This document shows, one piece after another, positions 1-11,432 of a stretch of DNA of 64,000 nucleotides. Position numbers and translations under genes: made by a program. Every line of letters begins with the position of its first letter. Positions within the stretch are counted from its first letter, which is position 1. This DNA is from Endothia cerciana (lineage: Eukaryota; Ascomycota; Sordariomycetes; Diaporthales; Cryphonectriaceae). The DNA lies in contig JALRMH010000074.1 in assembly GCA_026119935.1 (NCBI GenBank), positions 54,428 through 118,427 on the forward strand, read 5' to 3'. The notes beneath the pieces were generated by a model. The model was not told where the DNA came from, did not search any database, and was given only the letters and a program-made list of their open reading frames with translations.

Positions 1-1597
1 CTTTTGCATCGAGAATTGAGGGAAAATCACCGGATTTAGGGAGGCTGGAGGTTCAACATCCAACGTCAATTCAGCGCAAAGTGTCATGTGCATTCTATGG
101 ATCAGGCTCGGGAGGAGACCAGGATCCAAACGACTTCTATATGCCAGCGTCCTCCCCATCAAATGGCCTTCCTGACATATGGATGGTGGTCTGGGGGCTC
201 AGGCTCTACATTTTAGGAACCCAGGTCAGCGATCCTCGGAATTAGCTGACGGTGGCTCTTATGAATGGTGCCGAGTCCTTGTTGTTCTGTCAATGGGACG
301 CTTGCGCGTAATGAAGAAGGTACAAATCACAAGGACCACGTGTAGGGCATAGCAAGTCGTCGTATGATCTATTCATAATCCACGTGTATTATTTTATGTG
401 GTTATCAGGCTTGAAATAATTACCAATAGCCCACGACACTGTTTTATTTTTTTCTCCATTTCCTTTTTGTTCTCTTCTTCTTTTTTGTCCCATCCCCCAC
501 CCTCTTTTTTTTTTTTTTTGCCCTTTCCTTTCTGCTCTTTGAAATATGCTGTTTGTGGTTTCTCTGTTATTATCCGATTCTTTCCTTCAGCCCTTGGTAG
601 TTATTTTCTCCGTTCTCTTAGCCACCCCCCAGCTGACCGGAAATGATCTGTAAGTTATATAGGCTGCTGCCTCTCTCCGTCAATGTTTCACCCTGTTTTT
701 TTGGGGGCTATTCTGGCCTGGGCGGGCTGATCTGGGCGGAGGGTTGACCGGAGACTTGGAATTCAGCAAAGTCCCGAAACCCGGAGTGTATTATATCCAG
801 TTGCGTCTCAATTTCACGGCTCCCTCGGCCAAGGTGTCTAGCACTCCTCCAGCGCCGGATTCGTGCTGAATGGGGGCGGTCAGACGTGGAACGATGCATG
901 AGTGGAGCGGCACCGAAAGCGATCGCGAATCACTGCAGCGAATAGGAATTTACGCGTGGAGCCTGGAGGATCCTCGTTGCACCACAGAATCCGACCGATG
1001 CCTCTGCCTCGGTAATTCGAGTAGCCTCCTATCGATATCTCGCCTGGAGAAGCTTGCGCACATGACTCTAGTCCGGTCCTCACCCTCCAGGGGAAGGCAA
1101 AGACGACAGGAGTGACATGTAGTAGCCATGGGGGGTAAAGATGCAAATATAGCCAGATCATAGCAAGTGGCCCCATATAAGCCGGATCCACAGCATACTC
1201 ACGTCGTTATCGTTTTCGTTCGGTAGCGCCCCCTGGTGGGCCAGCGGTGGCCGACTAAATCTCAGCCACACTCTAAGTTGGGTTGTCTTGTTGAGGCACC
1301 TGATGCGAACGCGAGGAATGCTGCATTCGTTTCCCTGGATAATGGGAGCCTGCCATGTAGGCTCCGTGACCAATCCCGAACCCCTTGTGATTACTGTTCG
1401 ACACCAGTATATAAGATGCCGCACATCGTCCCTAGACGTCGTCCGCCGGAATCCCCTATCTCGTCTCATCTCATCTCATACAGGAAGCCCTGACCTTAGC
1501 ATCGTTGACCACCTTGTCCTTTTCAGCCTCAGTCGAGAGCCGACTGTCCAGGACGACTTCTCCCATTTTCTTCTACCGACGGCAGCCGACAGGCGAT
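1..1597. other. Upstream intergenic region, no gene seen
   Basis: No reading frame here looks coding. The stretch holds T-rich tracts around 440-540 and, near its 3' end, the probable promoter of the P450 fusion gene. Short reading frames on both strands have no recognisable composition or splice context. Confidence 0.5.
1370..1414 (+). promoter_or_regulatory. Probable core promoter of the P450-reductase gene (CCAAT and TATA motifs)
   Basis: A CCAAT pentamer lies at 1370-1374 and a TATATAA motif at 1408-1414, about 185 nt before the chosen ATG at 1598. Spacing and orientation fit a fungal core promoter with a 5' leader of about 150 nt. The assignment rests only on motifs and position. Confidence 0.45.
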
Positions 1598-4500
1598 ATG
1601 GCTGTGCCCACAGAGATCTCAGGCCCGAAGGGTCTTCCTTTCATAGGCAACATACTCGACCTTCAAGATGAAGTCCCCATTCGCGCCATCGAGCGGATGG
1701 CAGATATTCATGGCCCCATATTTAAGGTCCGCACTCCATCACGGGAGATCACCGTAGTGAGCGGCTTCGAACTCTTCGACGAGCTATGTGATGAGACTCG
1801 GTTCTACAAGCTGGTCGGCGGCAAGTTGGGTGATTTGAATGAAGAGGGCAAGCCGCAGGGACTATTTACCGCGTATGGCCTTCTCTTTACGCCCAGGGCA
1901 TCCCCATCACATCTGGAGAAAGAGGCCGGGACTATGCTATGGTCTGTACCTAATCACTGACGATATGCTGAATAGGCTCAGCGAGAAAGAGGAAGACTGG
2001 GGCCAGGCACATCGGATCTTGATGCCGGCCTTTGGACCCCTGGCAGTCGCAGACATGTTTCCAGGTGAGTGAGGTCTCTCCTTTAGACGGCCACCAGTCC
2101 CACGAAAAGATTTGTTGCATCTCTGACATGGTACCGTCAGAAATGCATGATATTGCAAGCCAACTCGTTCTCAAGTGGGCGAGACAGGGCCCGCAACACA
2201 AAATCCCGGCATCAGAGGACTTCTCGCGGTTGACACTAGATTCCATCGCGCTCTGTGCCATGGATTTCCGTTTCAACTCGTTCTACCAGGATGAGATGCA
2301 TCCCTTTATCAAAGCCATGAACGTCAGCTTGGGCGCCGCCAACAACTCTGGCCAGCTGGCGGGATTAATATCGAGGTTGATGCCTTCATACAACGAGGAA
2401 GTGAAGCAGAGCGGCGAGTTGATGCAGAAGACATCACAGGAGCTGGTGCAGCACAGGAGAGACCACCCCACTGAGAAGAAAGACTTGCTCAATTCTATGA
2501 TCTCTGGAAAGGATCCGAAGACGGGCAAGACGATGAGGGACGAACTGATTGCCGCCAACATGCAGACGTTCTTGATAGCAGGTGAGTCTGCAATAATCAG
2601 CGTTACCCTCTTGAGCTTCTCATGAACCGACACTTTCCAGGCCATGAGACGACTTCGGGGCTGCTTTCATTCGCCTTCCTGCAGCTCCTCAAGAACCCCA
2701 AGGCCCTCTTCGCCGCTCAGGCAGAAGTGGATCGCGTTGTCGGCCACGCACGCATCGAGCCAAAACACGTCAACGAGCTCAAGTACATCAATGCCGTCCT
2801 GCGGGAGACGCTGCGGCTCACGCCTACCGCACCGGCCTTCAGTCGTGCCGTGCGGCCTGAGAATACCGAAGAGACCGTGTACATTGGCGCCAAGAACCCG
2901 GAGAGTACTAAGAAGTACACCATTCCTCGCGGGAAGACTATCGCCTGCCTTCTGGGCAAGATACACAAGGATCCCAAGGTGTGGGGCGAGGATGCCGACG
3001 AGTTCAAGCCGGAGCGGATGCTGGACGAGAATTTTGAGAAGCTACCAAAGAACGCGTGGAAGCCGTTTGGCACGGGCATGAGGGCATGCATTGGTCGTGC
3101 GTTCGCCTGGCAGGAGGCGGTCCTCGCCGTCGCACTGATCCTGCAGAATTTCGACATGGCATTGGACGATCCGAACTACGAGATGAAGATCATGCAGACC
3201 CTCACCATCAAGCCTAAAGGCTTCTTCATGCGCGCGAGCCTGAGAGAAGGCATCACGCCCACGATACTGATGCAGAGACTAGCGGGTGAGCATGCTACTG
3301 CCGAGGGGGGGGCTGGAGACAACGGGACTGCGAAGGGGGTTCCCAGCGCCGCCGATACCGACCACGAGCTATCGATCCTATACGGCTCAAACACAGGAAC
3401 GTGTCAGTCTTTGGCGCAGAGGCTGGCCGCACAGTGTGCACAGAGGGGCTTCAAGGCCGAGGTCAAGACACTAGACCAAGTCATGGGCAAGGTGCCGAGG
3501 AAGACCCCTGCGGTGATCATCACAGCCTCGTACGAAGGTCTCCCAACCGATGACGCCGCGCGCTTCGTGGCGTGGCTCGAGAGCCTCGACGAGAAGAAGG
3601 GCGCTGAGACACTCGAGGGCGTCAAATACGCTTGCTTTGGGTGCGGCCACAGCGACTGGGCATCAACCTACCAGCGCATTCCAAAGCTGGTTGACGAACG
3701 GCTTCGCAAGGCCGGGGCGGAGAGAATCGCGGAGCGTGGATTGTCGGACGTCAGCAAGCAGGATACGTTTGGCAATTTTGAGGCATGGACTAAGGATCAC
3801 CTGTGGCCGGCACTTGATGCTCATCTCGGCTCGCCAGGAGGCTCAGCGTCGGAGGGCGCAACACTACCCACGCTCGAGGTTGAGCTTACCTCTCAGGAAC
3901 GGGCCGCACATCTACAACAAAACGTCCAGTGGGCTAACGTTACCAAGACCATGGTGCTGACGGCTCCTGGAGAACCCGAGAAGCGACATATCGAGATCGA
4001 ACTCCCCTCCAACGTCTCCTACAGTGCTGGTGACTACCTCGCGGTCCTGCCCCTGAACCCGAAGGAATATGTGAGGAGGGTGATGAACCACTTCAACCTG
4101 CCATGGGATGGAATGATCACCATCAAGCCTGGATCAGCCACATCCCTTCCTACAGGGATGCCAGTTGGAATCTTTGACCTCCTCCAAGGGTACGTCGAGA
4201 TCTCACAGCCAGCGACGAAGCAAGACATCGAGGTCCTGTTATCCATCTGTGCCGACGAGACCGTCAAGAAGATCCTGACCAGCTACCTGGATCCCGCCGC
4301 CTTTGCTTCAGAGATAGTCGAGAAGCGCATTACCATCCTCGACCTCCTCACACAGCACAAGACCGCCATCCCCCTCCCCGTCGGTACCTACCTCTCCCTC
4401 CTCCCGCCGATGCGCACACGGCACTACTCCATCTCCTCCTCGCCCCTCGCCTCGCCGCAATGCGTCACACTTACCTACGCCGTCCTGGATGCCCCCGCGT

Positions 4501-5138
4501 GGTACCAGCCGAGGCCCCAGCATCTGACCACGAGCGAGGAGCTGCAACAGCGCTTCCTCGGCGTGGCGGGCAGCTACATGCGCTCCCTGGCCGCGGGCGA
4601 CCGGGTCCTGGTCTCCGTGCGCAGCACCAACAAGTACTTCCGCCTCCCCGCCGACCAGGAGCAGACCCCCGTCGTGATGCTCGCCAACGGCAGCGGCCTG
4701 GCGCCCTTCCGCGGGTTCGTGCAGGAGCGGGCGACGCTCATCCGCGAGGGCGGCAAGAAGCTGGCGCCGGCGGTGCTGTTCGCCGGGTGCCGGCGCGAGG
4801 GCAAGGACCAGCTGTACGCCGGGGAGTTTGCGGAGTGGGAGAGGCTGGGCGCCGTGGACATGAGGTGGGTTTTCAGCCGGGAGCCCCTCCCGGGAGACGG
4901 GTGTAGATATGTGCAGGATCGCCTGTTCAAGGATCACGAGGATGTCGGGAAGCTGTGGGAGAACGGCGCGAGGTTCTATATCTGCGGTAGCAAGAACCTT
5001 GCGCAGGGAGTTGGATCCGTGGCGAGGAAGCTGTTCCTGGAGGCGGCGAAGGCGGAGGGTAAGGACGTCACAGAGGAGGAGATTAATACCTTTGTGAGGG
5101 GGATGAGGAATGAGAGGTTTGTGACAGATATCTTTTAG
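1598..5138 (+). CDS. Self-sufficient cytochrome P450:NADPH-P450 reductase fusion (CYP505 / P450foxy-like)
   Basis: Four exons: 1598-1872, 1976-2064, 2141-2581 and 2641-5138, giving 1100 aa. The P450 half has the I-helix motif GHETTSG at about residues 269-275, split by the third intron, and the haem motif FGTGMRACIG with ligand Cys418. An FMN-binding flavodoxin domain starts near residue 512 (LYGSNTGT). The FAD motif RHYSISSS begins at Arg862, followed by an NADPH domain with GSGLAPFRGF near 951. The family (CYP505A1 of Fusarium, BM3 of Bacillus) hydroxylates fatty acids at subterminal positions in one polypeptide, and its members are near 1050-1090 aa. The start was chosen because the N-terminus MAVPTEISGPKGLPFIGN matches a soluble P450 without a membrane anchor. 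A Zn2Cys6 regulator follows on the same strand. The substrate cannot be read from sequence. Confidence 0.95.
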
Positions 5139-6057
5139 CGTCGCTTGAGAGGAATGACAATGGTTTGAGGGGGATTAGCAGCCAGCGGTCGGCATCATCA
5201 CTGTTATTCAAGTCAGGCAACAAGATACAACTATACAGAGGTTATGTGATCCATTAGATCATGGCATAACGAGATAGTTTGCCTCCTTCTGTATACCCAT
5301 TGTCCACATCGTCCATCAGGAGCCAGCCACCCTCGACTCTTTCAAACTGAATTGATCGCCAGTATCACTCGCCCAGACTTGATGCGGTCTATATGGTTGA
5401 GAACCAACGATAGCACCTTGGGATAGTAGAAGATCTGGTGGTAGCGTCTGGTGTATACGCTGCAGGTTCGGACTGCTGTGGGTCGTCCATGGAGCCAATT
5501 CAGTCAGGATGATGGTGGCTGACTCTCCCCAGTTAACAGTCCTACTGCTTAGGATCCAGCAGACGGTCTGAGTACTTTTCGCCTTGAAGCGAAATTCGCT
5601 TCATGGACTGGGGCTTATTCCCGCCGGAGGCGCAGTCCCAGGCCCGGGCGTATTCCCTGGTGCTCACCGTGCCGTGCCACAGTGTCGTTCCGAGACCTGT
5701 ATGTATGAACATTCAGCTCCCTATTATCCCGGGTAGGAGACTTGAACCTGAGCTGGACTGCCTATAAATATGATATGCCAAGGCTCCTGAAGACGTGATG
5801 TCCTTCGCACCCTGGGCCACGCGTTCCGCGATTGTTAATGGCTAGAAATCCCCGAGACGAACCGTTGTAAGGGAACCACGTGGTAAGCACTAAAGTCTAA
5901 GCCTCCATCGAGCCCCGTTGTTTACGGGGCCCTTGCGGTGTCAAGCCTGGACTTCTCACCATTCCCGCTGAGAAATGTCTTTAAACAACATGTGCACCAT
6001 CAATACAGCGTCAATCGCTGTTGAGGTCAGACCCAAAGCAGCATCTCATCAAGAGGT
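5139..6057. other. Intergenic region between the P450 gene and the regulator
   Basis: No coding frame is convincing. A GC-rich inverted repeat (gagccccgtt / ggggccc) lies near 5910-5932. A TATA-like run (ctataaatatga) at about 5762-5773 is roughly 290 nt upstream of the regulator start and may serve it. Confidence 0.4.
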
Positions 6058-8422
6058 ATGAGCACGACGATGTCTGAGTCACCCACAAACCAGGCTTCAA
6101 GGCGATCAGCGGCCGCCAAACGATCCTCGATGGCGTGCACGACATGCCGTCAGGTGAAGGTACGTGGCGTCTCGTGCGAGCAAGAGGAAACAGCGCTAGC
6201 CTGACAAGCATGAGGACAATGCAGCTTAAATGTGATGCTTTGAAACGGTCTCCATACCCGTGTTCAAGATGCGAAAAACAGAAGAGAGCTTGTGTCTGGG
6301 ATCCTGGCTTCAAGAGAAGAACCGTTCGAGGGTAAGATCCGAGTCTGAGTTGCGAGGAAGAGGAAAAAGACGATCTCGACCTGACATGTCCTTATCCTCA
6401 GCGCCCTGGAAAAAGTCACCCAAGAGAAGGAGCAGCTAGAAAGTCTCGTGCAGTCTATCCGCCACGGAAGCACACTGGATGCCGCTCCGGTCTCCCAAGA
6501 CCAACGCGATTGTGACCGTAGTTCAACAGGACCCAGGCCGCACGAGGCAGGGGATTTAAGCATTCCTCATACATCACCTTCGGGAGGCTCTGAGTTGCCT
6601 GGCGCGGCGTCACTGCGCCCCTCAATGGCATTCACGCCGGCTTCGAACGCGACGATCATCACCCGGGCCACGTCTTTTCACCTTCATGGTGTTTATATCG
6701 ATCGACAGTCAGCCGAAGAGCTTTTCAGGCAGTACGTCTCCCCTCAGAGAAATGTCCTTCCGCGCGAAGGGGTGTGCTATGCTGAGCGCTGGAATATGAC
6801 AGCTTTTTGAACCATTACTTTGAGCATCTTCCAATACTGGATGTGCAAAGGGATGTTGATGCCGTCTTCGACGATAGCCCTCTTCTTTTCTGGGCGGTTA
6901 TGATAACCGCCGCCCGTGGAGCCCAGAACCCCCTGTGTGAGAAGCTCCTTGAGCCGGTCAAGAGCCTCTTAACCGCACAGCTTGTCACCTCGATACGGTC
7001 GATCCACGCCATCCAGGCCCTGTTGATAATCTGTTTCTGGCCGTTCCCCATCCGACGGCAACTTGAAGACCCATCCTGGACCTATTGCAGCATCGCCGTA
7101 TCGGCGGCGATGCAGACCTGTCTAGGCCGGGCAGATCTACCACGACCCGGTCCCCATGCCAAGCTTGACGTCTCAAAGGGTTGGACGGGGGATCCCGTCA
7201 TGCGGAAGAAGACGTGGCTCGGCTGTTTCGTCGTCAGCACGTCGTAAGTTCGCCCTAAATTCGCAGAGATAAGGCTTGTGTATCTCAAGCTGGCCTGTTG
7301 ACACGACCTCCGCACAGCCTGGCCGCGGTCCTCGGTCTGCCGGCGCCTATGAGTATGGTTGCCAATAGGGCGGCATCCATCCGACAAAGTCTCGAGGGCC
7401 ACGTCCCACTGGATTTCTTGAGGTTGGCTGAGCTGCAGGAGTACTGGATCAGGTCGACCACGATCATTGAAGGGTCCAGCTCCGGCCAACCGCACCACCC
7501 CTTGTCCAACCTGCTACGGCATGACCTTGACGGTATCAGAAGCAGCTGGCCGGCAGATATTTCGTTGTGGCTAGACATCAGCTTCCGTGCGACAGGGCTG
7601 CAGCTGTGCACCGCAACGGTGTCAAGCAACGTCCAGCGCGGGTACAAACTGCAGCCCACCGAGCTGCGAACAGCGCGGTATCAGAGCTTCGAGGCTGCTA
7701 CACGGATCGTGGACCTTGTCGTCCTCCGGTCGAACGACATAAGAGAAGTCACTCAGGTTTTAGAGTGCTACCCCAAGCATCAACTCCGCGCCATCGTCAC
7801 TGCAGCACTGTGCCTTGTGAAGACAATAGCCGTTGACAATCTCGACGCGAGGGTACTCTCTGCAGATGAGAAGACGACAACCCTTCAAAAGGCCACGCAG
7901 ATATGTGTTCTCCTGCGACAGTTCTCGCGGGCTGAGCGGGATGAAGGCTTCAACGCTGCGGAGCTGCTCGAGCTGCTCGTGGAGCATGCCGAGGACAGGA
8001 ACTCAGGGCGCCACTTCAAGGAGGCTGAGTTGTCGCCGCAGCTCGGCATCGTCCAGAATAGCGTCGACGTCGCTCGGCGCATCCTGGGCAGAGCTACGGA
8101 TCAGACTCCTGGGCCTGCGAACTGTCCCGATTATGCTGAGAAGGGCCTCTTACAGGCACCGGAGTGTCCGAGGGCTTCCGAGAACCCCACAACCGGGTGT
8201 CCACAGCCCGGAACTGCTGAGCCTTTCGCACAACCTGACTCATTTCTGAGAGCAGCGGGAGACACGTCAGGATCAAACAGGCTACCCGGAACGGATGATG
8301 CGGGCCAGTATCTGATGTCTGCATGGAGCTTCGATACGTTCCTGTGGGATGAGTTGGATGTCATGAACTGGACCCATCTATATACGCCAGATAGCACGGC
8401 TGTGGAGGCAGGCCACCAATGA
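6058..8422 (+). CDS. Zn2Cys6 fungal transcription factor
   Basis: Five exons: 6058-6159, 6225-6331, 6402-6731, 6803-7243 and 7318-8422, giving 694 aa. The zinc cluster is complete: Cys27, 30, 37, 47, 50 and 57 with spacing C-x2-C-x6-C-x9-C-x2-C-x6-C, and intron 1 falls inside it. A short basic linker leads to a heptad-like segment (ALEKVTQEKEQLESLVQSI), the expected dimerisation coiled coil. The middle resembles the fungal regulatory homology region (FLNHYFEHLPILDVQ, WLGCFVVSTSLAAVLGLP). A second in-frame ATG at 6070 is a possible start. It lies on the same strand about 0.9 kb after the P450 fusion, so it could regulate that gene; this is inference from position only. Confidence 0.88.
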
Positions 8423-8663
8423 CGAGATGAAAACGCGTGCTATAAATCGAATTTCCACTAACCTTGCCACTACGATTGTCCGATTATCTGTAGCCTCTGC
8501 AGAGATTTTGTTTTCTTTCTGGGGAGAAAAAACCGCCAAAACCATTTATCAGAAACGGCCTCAAACGAGCTTCAACGACCTCTGTCCTGTCTTGAGCGTT
8601 TGAGTGACCTGTGTGGTGCCTCGTGCTAATCATGTCATTTCTTGTTTCTTCCTCCTGGTCGTA

Positions 8664-9974
8664 TCAAAACCCGAAGAACTTGGCAATCTTGCTTCGAAGG
8701 CTGGTTGCCACGGGCCTTGCCACGGGCCTGCCGGTCTGTAAACTTTCGTGGACCGTCTCTTCCCTGCTCTCTCTCTCCCACATTGCTAGTTCCGCCTCCT
8801 GGCGCTTCAACTGACGCCGGATTTTGGGAGTTAACCCGGGCGACGCTGCCTCTATCGAGCGCCTGACAATGGTGACAAGGGTCCAAGGCTGTTCCCGCCT
8901 CCCTCTGCTCCTCATCGAGGCTTTGGAGGTTCATCACCGCCCGCTTTGTGCTCTCGTGGTCCTTGTCAGAATCGATGAACACGGCACCCCACATATCGCC
9001 TCCATCAACGTGCCGTAGTACTTGTTTGCCTCATTGGAGGTGAATTTGGGCCATCCCCATTCGCGCAAGAGTGCCGGCAGACCCCAGACGTTGGCAGCGG
9101 AGGCGAGTGAGCTGTTGGACCCCATGACGCCGAAGGGGCCGGTAAGCCTTTGACCCCCGCGGCTCCAGAAGTGGTGTGCGTAAAAGATTTCCCTGAGGTT
9201 GGCGTCGCCGACCCGAGCGAGGTGCAGCTGGACGGGATGGAGGCCTCTATGTCCGCTGCTGAGGTTCAGCCTCAAGGAGATGGCCTGTTCGAGCAAGGCG
9301 TCGTTCCGGAAAGTATAGCCCGTGAGCCCCTCGATGACCTTCTTGTGGGCAGCGAAGGACGCAGGGTCGTACTCGTATGTCTTGACCTGGGGGGACTGGA
9401 CCTTATCGGAGCTCTTGTCTGCTGGCTGCGGCCTTTCTGTTCGGCTCCTGGTCCCGATGTCCCATTCTGGTGACGGATGGCCTTGGCCGGTGGCGTTAGA
9501 TGAGATCTGCAAGGCTCGATCCCGCAAGAACAGTCGCTTCTCTGCTTTTCTCAACTCCTTTCTAAACCGGACCGTCATTCGAATCCTCTGGCGGACGGCT
9601 TCTGAGACCGTGTAGAACGATACCGGCGAGATATACCCGCCGAGATACTGTCTCAACCGCTGCCAGCTCATCCATCCAGGATCTAGACTTGCAATTCTCC
9701 TCGGCCCCTTCGTAATCCATTTCGATGAAACTTGCATCTCCCCAGAGGCTTTGATCGTCACTTCGAAGATCGCGACCATGCCCGGTCGTATTCTCTGACC
9801 TTCCTGAAGGCTCCACCGTATCCTTTTGGGGTGCTTTGACAGCTTACGCATGCCTCGAGAGGCGCCCGAGGGTTTTGGTATGGGCACCGGTGACGAGGGC
9901 CTCACTCGGTCCAGGGCGGTCGAACCGGTGGGGAGTGGGACGCGGAAGGGACGAGCAAAGGCTCCTCCGAGCAT
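8664..9974 (-). pseudogene. RNase III-domain-like gene broken by two frame changes
   Basis: Reading from 9974, frame one gives a Ser/Arg/Pro-rich N-terminus that could be a mitochondrial presequence, then a divergent RNase III-like domain: TGYTFRNDALLEQAIS, HLARVGDANLREIFYAHHF and NKYYGTLMEAI. At about 8990 the frame must change, because the expected continuation (WGAVFIDSDKDHES) is read in another frame after two extra bases. A second shift near 8920-8930 returns to frame one, which continues with a Lys/Arg-rich tail ending at 8664 (IRRQLKRQEAELAMWERE, SKIAKFFGF). Frame one meets a stop at 8934-8936 if not corrected. Catalytic acidic residues of true RNase III look largely replaced even where the frame is intact. 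Either a pseudogene or two assembly indels; no intron fits. Confidence 0.6.
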
Positions 9975-10336
9975 GACTGGGGGGATATAAAGATGGAATT
10001 AGTTAGACCATGGGCTGAGAATGGGTGAGGAGGAGCCGAGGTAGCGGTAACTTGAGGCGGTGTGGTGTTGCTGTTCCTGCGTAGCTGGCTGAGGTACGAG
10101 GACAGATTCAGCAGAAATGAGATATAATCTGATGTTGAGGGTATAAGACGATACTCCCGGCGTGAGATTATCAACATCGTGCACGGGCCACCCCTCAGTT
10201 CGTCAGTCAGTCAGTTACTACTGCATACAGCAGCACATATCACCAGCCTCATCTTCTCCCTCTTGGATCCCCGAGTGTAGAGATTGGCTCAAGCAGGGTC
10301 TGTAAGGTAAGATCAGTCAGTCGATAGACCCACAGG
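9975..10336. other. Divergent intergenic region
   Basis: This 362-nt gap separates the minus-strand RNase III-like gene from the plus-strand crotonase gene, so it probably holds both promoters. Short minus-strand reading frames (to about 10184) are interrupted and look non-coding. No strong TATA was found in correct position for the crotonase gene. Confidence 0.4.
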
Positions 10337-11299
10337 ATGAACCTTCCCAAGCTTCCTGCCAGGGCAGCCCATGTTCACCTCTCAAATCCTACCAAGCGTA
10401 ATGCCCTCTCCCTCTCAGTCCTCCGCGATCTCCGCAAGCAGCTACACTCGCACCTGACATGCCCCGAGACGGGCCAGGCCATGCTCCTCCCACCCTTCAG
10501 ACCACATCTTATCGATGAGCTCGAAGCCGCTGCGGATGGCGGCAACTCGGACGGCCCCTACGCCTGGCTCACCCACTCACCTACGTGGCGACGCAGGCGC
10601 GCAGGCCAACCGCAGGTCCTCGTCCTCCGCAGCCCGGGCCCCGTCTTCTCCTCGGGCCACGACCTGGCCGAGCTCTCGACCCTCTCCCGCGACGAGGTGC
10701 ACGAGACCTTCTCGCTCTGCGCGGAGGTCATGTCCCTCATCCGGCACTCCCCCGCGGTCGTCGTCGCCCCGATCCAGGGGCTGGCCACCGCGGCCGGGTT
10801 CGAGCTGGCGATGACGGCCGACATCCCCGTCGCGCTGGGCGACACAAGGTTCCAGCTGCCGGGGATGGGTATCGGGCTGCCCTGCACGAGCCCCGCCGTC
10901 GCGGTGTCGAGACGGGTGCCGCCGAGCCTGGCGTACCGGATGTTTGCGGCCGCCGAGACGGTCACGGCTGCGGAGCTGGGGAGCGGCGTGCTGGAGGTCG
11001 TGCCCGTGCCGGAGCACGCGGAGAGCACGGATACGAGGTCGAGGGCGTTTGAGGACAGGGTGGGGGGTGTGGTGGAGAGGCTGGCAGGGACGTCGGGGCA
11101 GGCACAGGCAGTGGGGAAGTGGGCTTTCTGGACGCAGCTCGGGATGCGCGGGCAAGGCGAGGGTGAGGGGGGTGCAGGTGGGTATGGAGATGCTGCCAGG
11201 TGGGCTGGAAGGGTAATGGCGTTGCACGCGAGGAGCGAGGACTCGAAGGAGGGCATTACGGCTTGGAGGGAGAAGCGGAGGCCTGAGTGGAAGACGTGA
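10337..11299 (+). CDS. Enoyl-CoA hydratase/isomerase (crotonase) family protein
   Basis: Intronless, 320 aa. Crotonase landmarks are in order: an N-terminal NPTKRNALS segment, the oxyanion-hole loop VFSSGHDLAEL (residues about 108-118), and the second substrate-loop region APIQGLATAAGFELAMTADIPVAL, then FQLPGMGIGLPC. Length is a little above the usual 260-300 aa because of a Pro/Arg-rich insertion at about residues 60-90 and a Gly-rich stretch near residue 275. It resembles eukaryotic ECHDC3-type members that lack a fully conserved pair of catalytic glutamates, so the exact reaction is open. No PTS1 is seen (C-terminus EWKT). It converges with the MCR1 gene, 133 nt away. Confidence 0.85.
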   Translation: MNLPKLPARAAHVHLSNPTKRNALSLSVLRDLRKQLHSHLTCPETGQAMLLPPFRPHLIDELEAAADGGNSDGPYAWLTHSPTWRRRRAGQPQVLVLRSPGPVFSSGHDLAELSTLSRDEVHETFSLCAEVMSLIRHSPAVVVAPIQGLATAAGFELAMTADIPVALGDTRFQLPGMGIGLPCTSPAVAVSRRVPPSLAYRMFAAAETVTAAELGSGVLEVVPVPEHAESTDTRSRAFEDRVGGVVERLAGTSGQAQAVGKWAFWTQLGMRGQGEGEGGAGGYGDAARWAGRVMALHARSEDSKEGITAWREKRRPEWKT

Positions 11300-11432
11300 C
11301 GCGTTACCAAGTACGACAGGCCTTTATATTGATATGTTCCCACGGCCCAGCCATGTCAGCGCGTGAGGATACCCAAGTACATCTCCTCGATCCAGATCTG
11401 TCCCGGCGTAATTCTAGATCTCCACTCCACGT

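Noticed and set aside
4308..4937. A 209-codon minus-strand frame opposite the P450 reductase half
   Set aside because: It mirrors the GC-rich FAD/NADPH-domain codons of the fusion gene and has no protein-like features of its own.
10558..11343. 261- and 216-codon minus-strand frames opposite the crotonase gene
   Set aside because: The plus strand shows a clear crotonase fold; these frames are compositional shadows.
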